From: Agrostemma githago
Taxonomy: Eukaryota; Streptophyta; Magnoliopsida; Caryophyllales; Caryophyllaceae
Assembly: GCA_958450325.1 (NCBI GenBank)
Contig: OY288247.1
Span: 61,321,701 to 61,385,700 of the forward strand
Length of the DNA: 64,000 nucleotides
Reading direction: 5' to 3'
This document shows, piece after piece, positions 48,482 to 60,015 of this stretch (positions within the stretch are counted from its first letter, which is position 1; every line of letters begins with the position of its first letter). A program made the position numbers and the translations under genes. The notes beneath the pieces are model-generated. The model was not told the DNA's origin. It was given only the letters and a program-made list of their open reading frames with translations, and made no database searches.

Positions 48482-48495
48482 GAAGCCCCCACTTT
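48482..48495 (-). other. Polypurine tract of the Tat-type element
   Basis: Read on the minus strand: AAAGTGGGGGCTTC, immediately before the LTR's TGTAGACACC. Confidence 0.75.
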
Positions 48496-48849
48496 GACTG
48501 AGGCTTGAACAAGGCAAAATTCAAAGTATAGTCGCCCAGGTCAATCGAAGATTACGACCTGGTGGCTGTAAGGTCGGGTCGTTTTAAGTTCAATGGACTA
48601 CGTGTTGAGGCTCGCCAGCCATAACTTAGAAATCATACCTGAGGTCTTCGCTTTCGGTTGCTTGCTTGGGCCCGGGCCGTTGCTTGATATCTCATTCTTG
48701 GTTCTTTATGCGCGCGTGCTTTGTCTTCTTCGGCTTGTTTAAACGGTTTGTTTAATTTATTTAGATGTTTTTAGTGATGTGTTAATTGTAAGTGCACAGA
48801 ATGCTCATACGTATATTTGAACAAACTTTTGGGATGCTTGTGAACCCTT

Positions 48850-49560
48850 GATAAACGTTCGAGGGCGTTAGTCTCCACTCGAGCGTCGTCTTTGGGATGC
48901 TTGTGACCCCTAGGACAAAACAAGATGAGGTAAACTACTCGAGGGCGTCAGTCTCCACTCGAGTAGCTGTCCTTCGGGGTGCCTCTGACCCCTAGGACAA
49001 AACATGATGAGATAAACTATTCGAGGGCGTTAGTCTCCACTCGAATAGCCGTCCTCGGGGATGCTCTGACCCCTAGGGCGAAATTGTTGTTGTTAACTAC
49101 TCGAGGGCGTCAGTCTCCACTCGAGCAGCTGTCTTCGGGGATGCTCTGACCCCTAGGACAAAATTGTTGTTGTTAATTACTCGAGGGCGTCAGTCTCCAC
49201 TCGAGCAGCTATCTTCGGGGATGCTCTGACCCTAGGACAAAATTGTTGTTGTTAACTACTCGAGAGCGTCAGTCTCCACTCGAGCAGCTGTCTTCGGGGA
49301 TGCTCTGACCCCTAGGACAAAGTTGCTGTTGTTAACTACTCGAGGGCGTCAGTCTCCACTCGAGCAGCTGTCTTCGGGGATGCTCTGACCCCTAGGACAA
49401 AATTGTTGTTGTTAACTACTTGAGGGCGTCAATCTGCACTAAAGCAGCTGTCTTCGGGGATGCTCTGACCCCTAGGACAAAATAAACTATTCGAGGGCGT
49501 CGGTCTCCTCTCGAATGAAAAATGCTGTGGAGGTATCAGACTCCTTCGTGGGCGTTGGTA
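48850..49560. repeat. Nine tandem 80-bp repeats in the retrotransposon 3' region
   Basis: Each unit has ACTCGAGGGCGTCAGTCTCC, ACTCGAGCAGCTGTCTTCGG, GGATGCTCTGACCCCTAGGA and CAAAATTGTTGTTGTTAACT. Unit marks TCGAGGGCG fall near 48859, 48938, 49021, 49101, 49181, 49260, 49340, 49420 and 49491. The middle five units are nearly identical with an exact period near 80; the outer ones are diverged, the pattern of unequal exchange. Confidence 0.92.
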
Positions 49561-49765
49561 TCCACTCGAAAACTGTTGTTGCTGTGCCTCCGGGATAATA
49601 ACGTCCCTCGGGCAAAATTGTTGTTGCTGTGCCTCCGGGATACTAACGTCCCTCGGGCAAAATTGCTGTTTGTTGTGCCTCCGGGATACTAACGTCCCTC
49701 GGGCAAAATGTTGTTGCTTTGCCTCCGAGATACTAACGTCCCTCAGGCAAAATTGCTGTTTGTTT
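49561..49765. repeat. Four tandem ~47-bp repeats
   Basis: Units of GTTGTTGCTGTGCCTCCGGG followed by ATACTAACGTCCCTCGGGCA and AAATT. They continue directly from the 80-bp array and share its GTTGTTG word. Confidence 0.85.
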
Positions 49766-50325
49766 ATTTGTTTTAGTTAAAAGTTTTTTGTCTAGTGAGT
49801 TTGTTTTATTTTGTTTGGGTTTTCTCTTGCTTTGTTTTAGTTTGTTATGCATTTGAGATTTGTTTAGAGTTCGTTTAGGCTAGTTCGGTTCAGATTGCTT
49901 TGTTACGTGTTCGGGTGTAGTGTCCAGGTTAAGCGTAGTTCTGATGCTTGTCTTATTATCGAGCGTGTTTCGTCAATGTTGATTAGTAATTGCATTGTTA
50001 TTGTTATTTTACTTGTCTTAAAAGGCGTGCGCTTTACGTGTATCGAATTTAGAGTTTCGTTTGTTTTGCTTTAGTATGTACCGGGCAGCTTGGACGCGCA
50101 TTTGTCTGCGCTCCAATCTTCAGGCGCCTAGCCCCCAGCGTGCCCGGACTCAGACGCGTCACCTGAAGTGGTCGGGTTTCCGGGGATCGGGTTTGTTTAA
50201 GTAATCAAAAATTGGGGCGATTTGTTCATTTGTTTTTAGACTCGAGCGCGTCACTCCCTTCGCCTACAAATCAATTTTTCGACTTTTCTTGCCAAAGTTC
50301 GCCTCGATTTCCATCGTACGCGCCA
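49766..50325 (+). other. Upstream region of the plant mobile domain gene
   Basis: A T-rich leader with no coding motifs, 5' of the putative start at 50326. No clear TATA box stands out. Confidence 0.4.
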
Positions 50326-53300
50326 ATGTCGACTCCGGGTAATCGTTCTTTACTTGTTTATTATTGTTTTTGCTTGATTTGATTGATTATTAGTTTGTTT
50401 TGTTGAAAACCCTAGAAAATTGATTTGTGGGTTTTTGATTCGTTAAGTTTCAATGCTTACGCTTAGTCCCATTGTTAAATTAGGGTCGATTAGAGCTTGT
50501 TAGGGTAGTTATAAGCTTGATAGAGGTTCTCGAGGTGCGATAATGGCTTCCTAGGGTGATAGGTTCGAAACGCTAGGGTTAGGGACCGATTTCCCGATTA
50601 TTCCCGTGTTTATTTTGTGTAATCTCATTCAAATAGTGTTTGTGAGGATGTGGGTAGCTCTTTTGTCGGTTTTTATGGGCTAGGGTGGCTCCTAGGGCTT
50701 TCCGTGAGGTTTTGTGTGTCTTAAGACGGACCAAAAGGTGTCGTAACGATGCCGGATTTTTCCAAAACCACTTTCATCGTGACCGGGATCGAAAATGGGT
50801 GCTAACGGCCATTTCGGAATTTTGATATCCTTATTCAAAATTTTGACCCTATTTTGACCTATTTGAGCTCCTTTAGCCTGACCTGAGGCGCGATTTTTTT
50901 TTTGTGATTTGTAGTAAAAGGTAACATCGAGCGTTCCGAGGGAGCTCCTAGTGATGAGATTGTCGGGATGAGTTCACAGACTCCCCGAGGGATTCGTAGG
51001 AGACGACGGAGTACCCCGTCTCAGCGTCGTGACCCTGAGGCTATTAATGAGGCCGATTTTGATAGAGTGAGGAAGTGTAGGCTTCCGGAGACGCTTGCTA
51101 GGAGGGCTCACGTTCCGGTTCCTGTACCGAAAGATGAGGAGATTATCCACAAGGATCCTGAGTGGGCTCGGGATTGGGATGGTCATCAGCTGCTATTCCA
51201 CCTTGACCTTCACATTTCTCACCGTATCGTGCGGGGTCTGGTGAGTGTTCTATTTGGGCTTGTTAGCTATGTCTTAGATTTTTGACTCTGGCTAGGCTAG
51301 ACTTTTGTTTATGCTCATATTGTTTCAGTTTGTAGCCCTTAGGTCCGATGAGGACTTTCTCGGGCTTTACTACGTGTCTCGAGGTTTATTTTCATAAGTT
51401 GACCCCCGCGGTAAAGGAGATTATCGCGAGGACTGCTCTAGGTCCCGTGGTTGAGCAGTGGGTTAGGTTGGTGGGTTGCAAGACTAAGTGCAATCTTATG
51501 GTGATTAGAGCGATGATAGATCGCTTCCACGATACTACCTCGACCTTTCACATGGCTTTTGGGGAGGTCGGGATGACCCTAGATAATTTTGGGATGATTA
51601 CGGGTTTGCCCTGGGGGCCGGATAGGAATAGGTAGGCCGCCGAAGGTCCTAGGCTAGATAGTGATGGGGTGCGGGGCCTCATCGGGGACTGTTTACCGCA
51701 CGAGGAATACAGTACGCCTCATGCCTTGGTGAGTTCGTATATCACCGATCACTTCGAGCGAGTGGCGGTGTTAGAGGGTCAGGAACCCAACACGCCGGAG
51801 CAGTATGCCCAGTTGTGTGGTACTTCCTAGGGTCGACCTACTTCTCGGATAAAGGCGAGAGGTTTAGCACTAGGATTTTGCCTCTCCTAGAGGACCTGGC
51901 TCAGCTGGGTCGTTATGATTGGGTAACCGCGGCTTTCGCGGAGATGACTCCCTGCCTGCAAGTCATGGTGAGGCCGTTGGCGATAGAGTTGGCCTCAGTT
52001 GTGCCCATTGTGGGTCCGGGCCTTATACTGGAGGTTAGTTACTATTCTTATTCTTTTATCTCCAGTTTTACTTAGTTTTTGGCTTCACTACAAGAAATTA
52101 GTTGTTAGGTGACATTTATCTAGAAGCATAAAAAATAAATGTCGCCTTAATGTACTAAACATGACACTTAACATAGCAAATAGTCTAATTGCCGCCTTAA
52201 ACTAATGTTTACACATTTCCTCACTCAAATAGCAAATAGTCACTTAAACTACTACTCCGTGATATAATTTCATTTCACATAAAAGCTCACCTAAATTCAA
52301 AACCTAATTTTTTTTCTCTATTATTCTTTGGTGTTCTGAATTTGTGCTTTCAATCAAATTCCATTTCATAATCATCAGTCATTCAGAAATGCGCAATCAA
52401 TTTTCATTTTATTTGTATGACTCAATTCTTCCATCTTTCTCCAACCTTTTTGTTCGCGATCTAATTTTTCTGGCACGATGATTGATTCCTATGATCAGTT
52501 GCAATCTATTGATATTATTAGGGTTTTTCTGTTAGTCATTTAAATCAGTCGATTTTGATTTCGATTATCACCCTTTATGGCTTCTTATTTTTTATTTTAA
52601 TTGAGTTTTATATTTGATTTTCAGGGAATTTGACAAAACGACGTTGCTGAACATGTTTGCCAAGCATGTTAATGAACCTCTACCAAGTTCTCAAATTAAG
52701 GTTGAACTGAAACAACAAAGTCTATCCATGGTGATTGCCCGTTTCTACTGTATTTTTTCATATAACTATTGTTACATTGAAATGTGCTTGTAGTCTATTT
52801 GAAAGCCTATATATGACTTGGATTTGCTCAAACATGAATTTGGATTTGGGTTTGCTTTATCTTATATAATGATTAAGTGGGTCTTCAATGCCGATTTAGG
52901 ATTTGGTTTAGCTAAATTGGGTATTAAGTGAGTGAATATAAGGGAATTAGGTTGATGGTTGTGATTAGATGTTCCGAGATTTGGGTTAGGTTTAGCTGAA
53001 ATAGTGATTAAGTGGGACTTGAATGCTGACTTAGGTAAGGTTTAGCTTGACTTATTTCGACTTGAATGCCGATTTTAAGCTGAACTAAGCTTTGCAAGAT
53101 TCTACAAATGGTGAGGTATGAGGTTATATAATTTAACTCGACTTTGGTTCAGTTTCCAAATGAATCATATTACTTTATGTTAGACTTACACCGAGTTCCT
53201 GTTATTTTACACACTAGTTCAAGAAATGTCTCAGAGCTATGTGCTACTATTAGCATTAGTTTCACTCGATTTTAATATCTTAGAGACCGTGTTGGCCTGA

Positions 53301-56148
53301 CGCTCGGTGATCTGCTCTAAGTTGTACACTGAGGCATTTAAGCTAGTTTCTTCAACGCATTTAACGCTCATACAGTAGCATTTACGACAACAGTAACCTT
53401 GTACAAGGTTCTGACTTCCAACCACAACCTTAGCACGACGGGGCTCATATTCAATTGTTGTACGTTGATGCAGGCTAATAGTGAGCCTTCAGTTTGCTTT
53501 GCTGTAGCCGAAGCTCTGTGGGCTAGATATCGTCAAGCATTATATTAGACACTATCCGTCTTTCTCAGGTTTTAACTTTGTGTTTCTTGATCTTATTAAC
53601 TCTTATTTGGTGTATTTTTATTCTCCGTGATTACTATGCTGATTGAGCTACATTCAGGTTTCGTAGTTCCAGTTTGCAGCATTTTTGCAACAGTCGTAGA
53701 ACAAAAGAAGGCAAGTACTCCATGTGTTTGTTTAATGCAATAGAAAAGGTTAGAGAAAATGATAAATTTACACATTCTTTGGATTTTATCTTGTGTTTTA
53801 GTTAATCAAATCGTTTTGCGGACATGAATTAGAACATTTGTGTCTCTTGCGTCGTAAATAATAGCAGATTGATGCAACTGTGTATAATGCAGGCCAATAT
53901 CAATATGCAGGCCATAACACAGGATTATTCGGAATACAAGGTTAGTATTGTCATAGCACTTTGATCCAAGGTTCTTATTCATACAAGCCAACCCATACTA
54001 TTAGTGTTGTAGAATTTATTCTCGTGTAAATTATACATATGATAAAATAATACGAGTATTTGGTTTCTTTTACCAGGTGTGATCACAGCAAAAGGTTATA
54101 TGGCACTTTGGTTTGGACAAAGCCTTATCATAATCCAATTGAGAAGTAATAGCTCCAATGCGAGATCCAGACCCGAAATTGAAGCTTTTATGAATTAAGC
54201 TTTTATCAATAGCAATTTTCACATTTGGATGACACCAATTTAAGGATTTAAGCATAGAATATCTTTTGTAATGACAAGTTCATGAATTCAGTTGAAACCG
54301 AAATAAGGTTTTTGTAAATTGTAATGACAAGTTTTATTTTCGATATTATACATGATATTATTTTATACATTTTCTCCTTTTTTTTTTTTTTTTTTTTAAG
54401 TTGGTACTTATTTTATTTATTAAAAAAACAATACAAACAAAATCAAAAGGAGGAACAATTCACGTGTATTAATGAAGGGAAACAAATTTAAAGAAAAAAA
54501 AAGAAGAAGAAAAATGGTGAATCTCAAACTTCATAATAAGGGCTTAGATGACATTTGTATATGCATTTACCAGCATATAAACAAATGCAACTAGAACTTC
54601 TAGCGACATTGGATATGATAGCATTTAATCAAATGCTGCTATTGTTTTTCGCGGCATTTATATATGCCGCCTAAATCTAAATTAAATGCCACTAAAGATA
54701 TATTATGTTGTAGTGCTTAGTGTTGCTAAATGTATTTTGGTTTTGTTGCAGGCTTGGATCTACTTCTATTTTCCTTGTTTGGGACCCAAGACGGTGCCAG
54801 TTCACCCGAAGAGATTCCCGGCGGGAATCGAGTGGAGGCTGGCTCAGCCTAAGAGCACTACCAGCCACTACCCATCGGAGAATGCGCTGGTTAACAAGCT
54901 GAGCCTCGGGGATGTAAGTTTTCTTTTTTCATGTCCTACTTAGCTTAGTAGCCTCCAAGGTTTAGGATTTATCGGAGTGTTGGCTCAGTTGTGTAGTTTG
55001 TGGCCCGCCCTTGGGTTGGTTATGAGGGCATACCGGAGTATGTGGCCACGGAGCTGAGGCCTAAAAGTTACAGGAGGATGCTCCTTCCTGCGTTGTTATG
55101 CCCAGTTTGGTATCTGGGCGAGCGGTGTCAGTGCCTATATGACGATTTCAGGGTGCCGGTTGATCCTCCTCGGACCCTGTTTAGACCACCGACCACCGCA
55201 GAGATCCTCGAGGATAGGGACGGAGAAGGAGGCGATGCGCTCTTGGTGCCAGGTGCCTCCTACCTATCTCATGTCACCCGGCGGTTGGCTTGGTACCGCC
55301 TCGTGGTAATGTTCTAATTTCGGTCCTAAGATTTGTTTTGCGGTTTGTTGTTTCCTTGCCCTCTGACCGACCAATCTGTTGTTTTCTCAGCTGGCCGATC
55401 CGGCTGATGAAATCCAGCCCCCAGATTTTCTGGCACTGCTTAGGGTGGATGCGGCTGGGATACCTTTCACCGAGCCTCTCCCCCCGTGTTCTGCTGAGGA
55501 GATGGATGCTGGGATAGAGTGGCGTGACCGGGTGTACCGGGTGAGTTTTGGCTTTCGTTTAGGCTTGTGTTCTAAGAGTTAAGATTGGTTTGTCTAACTT
55601 CCGTGGTTTCACTTTTCAGGTTTCATCAGCTTGCCATCAGCGGTTGTGGCAGGCTACCAACCACTTCGGGCCTATGCCTCGAGGGTTTCCCGTGACACTT
55701 CGGTACCTTGATCGGTGAGTTTGTGCGATTAGGGTGGTTTTCTAGGCTGTTGGCGTACCCTCCTAATGTTTCAGTGTGTTTGTAGGATGTCCCGGATATG
55801 GTGGGGCAGCTGGAGACTCGGGTGACCGAGCTCGAGGCGGAAGCGGCTGAGGCGCGACAGCTCCTGCAATCTTGGGCTGACGAGATCGCCTTCCTAAAGG
55901 AGCAGCTGGCTCGGTCTCAAAGTGAGACCTCTGCGCAAGGTGAAGCCAGACATCGGGTTGAAAGGGAGGCTGAGGCTACGGGTGCTAGTGAGGAGATCGG
56001 AGGAGTCCCCGAGACGGCAACCTTAGACATGTTGTTGGGGATGGATGGTAGTGAGTCTCCTCTTATAGACTTGGAGGATCTAGGTTTAGATGGCAACCTT
56101 TGCGAGGTTGTGATAGCTATTGGTGCGGCTTTTAGGGGTCTTTCCTAG
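50326..56148 (+). pseudogene. Plant mobile domain (PMD/MAIN-like) gene antisense in a Tat element
   Basis: PMD proteins include MAIN/MAIL1; the domain is common in plant retrotransposons, and its biochemical role is not settled. Exons: 50326-50338 (MSTPG), 50921-51240 (Arg-rich leader, then HQLLFHLDLHISHRIVRG), 51329-52033 (PMD core with STFHMAFGEVGMTLDNFGMI, TGLPWGPD, FLGSTYFSDKG), 54752-54913, 54997-55305 (VWYLGERCQCLYDDFRVPV), 55391-55540, 55620-55714 and about 55786-56148 (coiled coil, QLETRVTELEAEAAEARQLL). Most borders are clean GT-AG. Defects: TAG at 51633-51635, a frameshift near 51810, and an uncertain phase before the last exon. A CACTA fills the intron at 52034-54751. Confidence 0.7.
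52086..54715. mobile_element. CACTA element in an intron of the PMD gene
   Basis: Ends CACTACAAGAAATTAG and, reversed at the right, CACTACAACATAATAT; the first 8 bases match. A perfect 3-bp TSD, CTT, lies at 52083-52085 and 54716-54718. Subterminal words AAATGTCGCC / AAATGCCGCC / GGCGGCATTT-type recur at both ends (52105-52200, 54540-54690). The interior has short exon-like stretches (for example 52625-52735, LTKRRC... in no clear family) but no transposase, so it is non-autonomous. A poly-T tract is at 54378-54399. Confidence 0.85.
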
Positions 56149-57193
56149 CCTCGATTTGTGTATGAATTTGTATATGTTGTATATTTGTTTTTAAATTTTA
56201 GTCTTGTGTTTTTGTTTGGCAATTTGTTTACCTAGATTGACAGGTAATTACTATTGCGTTTATTCATTTGCGACCTGACCTAGTTTAGGGTGCGTTGACG
56301 TTGCACAGAGGTATGAAACAGTTCCTTTTAGATGTTTTGAAATGCGTCAATTTGAGCCGCGAATCGGATCAGATAGTACGTCGATTAAAATGTTTTAACT
56401 CGAGATGGATGAGATGTAAAATGCTAACGTAAAACATTAACGTGTTTTGAAAAAGTTAGACCACTTTTTACATACTCATAATATTGCCTTGTGAAAAAGT
56501 TAGACCACTTTTTTGCATACCCATAATATTGCCTTGTGAAAAAGTTAGACCACTTTTTGCATACTCATAATATTGCCTTGTTAGGCTACAGACGCGACTT
56601 GATATGACGATCACTGCCAATAGGCTATAACACGCCTAGGTGGGGTAGCTTATCCCCCTAAAAAAAATAAAAAAACGTCCAAGTCCTGAGCGTCCGACGG
56701 GTGAACTCACGCACCTGTGGTCCCTGCATGGGTGCTTTAGTTTTCAGGGCGGGTTTTAACGGTTTCGGAAGGTCGTTCCCGATGTCCGGGGTGTCATGTG
56801 GTAACCATGGTTATGATGTGGGATCAGTGTTTTCTACCTTTGGGGTTGCTCTAGATGCTGCCTGCTTATATGTGGGCGCTTGGGCTGAGGCTCTCGCGTC
56901 CAAGGGCACCTGGGCTCGGGCGGCTGGAAATTCGGACGGCTGGAAATTTGGGCGCCTGGGCCGAGGCGGTTCGGGTCCGGGTTATGGAAATTTTTGTCGT
57001 TTCCTAATTCTTGTGGGATTAGGGCTATATATACGGGTTGTGGGACTTGAAGGGCCATGTTTTTGCTTTTCGCGGGGGTAAAATTTGTCCTTTGCCCGAA
57101 GAGATAGATGCCATAGCCCATAGGTGGGTGGAGCTCAGTTCGTCCTTGTGTGCCTTATGAGGATGACGCTTACGTGGAGCGGTTTTACCTTTT
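56149..57193. other. Spacer with three tandem ~55-bp repeats
   Basis: At about 56440-56585 a unit of GTGAAAAAGTTAGACCACTT followed by TTTGCATACTCATAATATTG and CCTTG occurs three times. The rest (56590-57190) is GC-richer, has repeated GCGGCTGGAAATT-like words at about 56918-56950, and no recognised gene. Confidence 0.6.
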
Positions 57194-58395
57194 TTGGATC
57201 TTTCGTCATTGGAGGAGGCTAAAGGTTATTTTGGTAGGGATGAAATTGACTTAGAGTTGCTTTCTAAGACGTTCTTACAGGTTGGCTCTCATCATGTTTC
57301 GGCCTTAGTGTGCAGGCGCGCTTTTAATGGTGCGATGGCTTGCTATCATCTTTTTGAGGATGCGAGGGCGCGTGAAGGCTGGGATAACCCTCGAGTTTTG
57401 GACATGGTGATGGGGATGGAACATGGACGGTCACCTTCTTTGCTTATTTTGGGCGAGCTTATTCTAGGTCTTAATGCTCGTGCTCGACTCCACGATGCAT
57501 CTTTCCGAGGTTCCAGGATCATTTTAGAGGTATTTTTTTCGCTATGTTTCTGTAGCTTGTTTCTTTTGTTTTGTTTTTGTGGTTGCTTTGGTTTGGGGGT
57601 GTGATGTTATGTCGTATTTTGTGCAGGTTTGGTTACATACAGGAGCAGCTTGGTTTGATCGACCCTCCCTGATGCATCAAAGGTTATAGCTATAAGGGTT
57701 TCACGGGTCGGAAGACGGCGCAGGTGTGGGGTAAGGGTCATAAGGAGAAGGAGTGACTCTTCTATTTGGCTAAGGATGAGGTGATCGTTAGGTGGTCCAT
57801 CCCGTGGTGGAATATTAGTGGGCGTACCGGATTTCCATTTTCGTCTTCAACATGGGCTTTGTTAATACTATCTATGAGGGATCAGGTTTATATTTACCCG
57901 GGCATGTTGTCAAATCAAATGGGTGTTAGATCTTCCATTTCCGAGGATGCTAAGGTTATTTCTAGTTCTGACCCATGGACCGAGGATTCGCTCAAGGACT
58001 TTAGGGTGTCTTGGGAACAGAAGTTCTTGCATCCCGTTGTTAAGGAAAGTGTTCGACCGACCGACATTGCCTCCTCCCGGCAGAGGGTTTGTGAACACCC
58101 GTCAGGACAGAGCAACTCAAAAGTTAGGAAGACAGCGCTGCTAAGGGGCGAGGAGGTGACTCATGAGACTAAGTGCCTGACCAAAGACAGTGTTACCGAT
58201 CCTAGTTCTGTCAGTTCATCTAAGCGAGCCAAGACTAACGAGACCCATATTAAAATTGTGGAAGAGGAAGGAAAGTTTGACTGGCTGGGCTCGTCTTTGG
58301 CTAGGGCGTTAGAAGGTTGCCTTCAAAAGATCGAGGATGAAGAACGCAAGCAGGGACACCCGAATGGCAAAGGAAAAGAAAAGTTGGACCGGTAG
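57194..58395 (+). pseudogene. Antisense retrotransposon-associated gene, copy 1
   Basis: Exon 1 (57194-57531) is open: LLSKTFLQVGSHHVSALVCR, AFNGAMACYHLFEDA, SLLILGELILGLNARARLHD. An intron with GTATTT donor and GTGCAG acceptor (about 57532-57626) follows. The second part reads GYIQEQLGLIDPP, then TGA, CIKGYSYKGFTGRKTAQVWG, a second TGA, and then an open frame to 58395 with VIVRWSIPWWNISG, MRDQVYIYPGMLSNQMG and a Lys-rich tail. The YIYPG...Q motif near a W-x-x-PWW stretch recalls PMD/DUF7745-like proteins of plant retrotransposons; the family is uncertain. Both TGA codons recur in copies 2 and 3. Convergent with the integrase end at 59197. Confidence 0.45.
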
Positions 58396-58613
58396 AGCTC
58401 AGCCATTTTGTATTATGTATTATTAGATGATATTATGTGGCGTATTAGTACTAGTTTTTTTTTGTCGAGTTTTGACATGTTGTTGATTTCCGGGATGTCC
58501 GGGTTTCGGATGTTTGATGTAAACGCCTCGACAAAGTCTCGATTTAACCGAATTTTCTTATTAATGAGAAGCACGTATATTTTCGTTTTCTTTTTTTTTG
58601 TTTTTTTTTCGTG

Positions 58614-58885
58614 GTGGCTCGCAACTCGATTCTTCATTTTGCCCGGACCGCCCTTTCGGGTTTTCACCCCGTCCTCGGCTCACCATTTTTTATTTTTTTA
58701 TTTTTGCTCTCTCTTTTTTTGACGACTCGTAACTCGATTCTTTATTTTGCCCGGGGCGCCCTTTCGGGTTTTCACCCCGTCCTCGGCTCGTCGTTTTATT
58801 TACGACGGCTCGCAACTCGTTTTGTTCATTTTGCCCGGGGCGCCCTTTCGGGTTTTCACCCCGTCCTCGGCTCGTCGTTTGTACT
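58614..58885. repeat. Three tandem ~90-bp repeats inside block 1
   Basis: Units of GGCTCGCAACTCGATTCTTC, ATTTTGCCCGGGGCGCCCTT, TCGGGTTTTCACCCCGTCCT, CGGCTCGTC, separated by T-rich stretches. The same set recurs in block 2 at about 61374-61645. Inner words CCCGGGGCGCCC are palindromic. They lie between the convergent antisense gene and integrase ends, as retrotransposon 3' repeats often do. Confidence 0.85.
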
Positions 58886-59196
58886 TCGTCATTTTAAATC
58901 ACACGTTGGTCGGGACATGAAAGGAGTCCCGGTTTGTACATGAATCGATTAACCGATTTTTCTTTTTTGTTTGTTTAGTTTTGGTTGTACCCGGAGAAGG
59001 GTTGCCTACGTATCCGTTTTGAGGCGGAATCAAACCATGTTCGTAGTTCTTTCGAAAAGCGCGAGTGATTTTGCTTTAGACTCGTTTATGCTATTTATTG
59101 ATGCGAATTTGGATTTTTTTGTTTTGTTTTCTCTTTTTTTTGCTTCCCCCTAAGTCGGAGGTCAGGACGTGATTTTCAGGGTGTTTACGGGTAGTA

Positions 59197-59597
59197 TCAT
59201 TTGAGCTGATCCATGTTGGTTGGGGTTGAAAACTCTTGACCGTCTAGGTCGGTGAGGATCATGGCGCCCCCCGAGAGTATTTTCCTAACGAGGTATGGGC
59301 CCGCCCAATTTGGCTTGAATTTCCCTCTAGGGTCAACGGGAAGGGGTGCTTTAATGGACTTAATTACTAAATCTCCCTCGTGTATGTTTCGGGATTTCAC
59401 TCGTTTGTTAAAGGCTCGATGGATTCGTTGTTTGTAAGCTTGTACGTTGGATAGGGCATGTATCCTACGTTCGTCTAGGAGTACTAGCTCGTCGTATCGT
59501 TTTTGGTTCCATTCTTCCTCAGGGATACCACTCTCGGCTAATATTCTTAGCGACGGTATTTCTAGCTCTATTGGTTGGACGGCTTTGGAGCCGTAGG
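59197..59597 (-). pseudogene. Gypsy (Tat-type) integrase C-terminus, copy 1
   Basis: Minus-strand frame with YGSKAVQPIELEIPSLRILA, ALSNVQAYKQRIHRAFNKRV, EGDLVIKSIKAPLPVDPRGK and FKPNWAGPYLVRKILSGGAM, ending TNMDQLK. This is the C-terminal part of Ty3/Gypsy integrase (YG...P-E...; F-x-x-G-D-L-V; W-G-P-Y), closest to Tat/Ogre types. The upstream catalytic core is missing because a MITE piece lies at its 5' side; the frame by chance continues through it for ~45 Arg/Ser-rich codons. Cannot encode an active integrase. Confidence 0.85.
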
Positions 59598-59993
59598 TAG
59601 GGGTGTGCAAAATCCGGGTCGGACCGGAAAAATGGACCGGACCGGACCGGAATCTACCGGACCGGACCCGGAATAAAAAATTCCGGTCCGGGTTCCGGTC
59701 CATCATTTTGGGCGATTCCGAGTTCCGGTCCGGTCCGGTCCTGACCCGGTTTTTTCCGGTCCGGACCGGTTTGGACCGGAAAGACCGGAATTATGCTTAT
59801 TTCTTAAAAATTCCGGTCTAACCGGTCCAAACCGGTCCGGAATTTTGGACCGGAATTTCAAAAAAAATTGAAAATTCCGGGTCAACCGGTCCGGTCCGGT
59901 CTTGGACCGGAATTTTTCCGGTCCGGTCCCGGTCCGAAATTTTGAGATTCCGGTCCGGGTCCGATCCGAGTTTCTTTTACATTCCGGTTTCGG
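59598..59993. mobile_element. CCGGTCCGG-rich MITE piece, right end missing (block 1)
   Basis: Starts TAGGGGTGTGCAAAATCC, a common start of plant hAT-type MITEs, and consists of nested GGACCGGACCGG / CCGGTCCGGTCC words that can fold back. The expected inverse terminus (TTTTGCACACCCCTA) is absent: the sequence stops at the block junction near 59993. So the tandem block boundary cuts the MITE. Confidence 0.65.
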
Positions 59994-60015
59994 GTTGACT
60001 TAGACGTTCTTTGAG

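Noticed and set aside
48850..49560. CRISPR-like array
   Set aside because: Whole 80-bp units repeat without unique spacers, in a plant retrotransposon context.
59603..59885. Arg/Pro/Gly-rich frames such as RTRNKKFRSGF
   Set aside because: Translations of the CCGGTCC-rich MITE piece.
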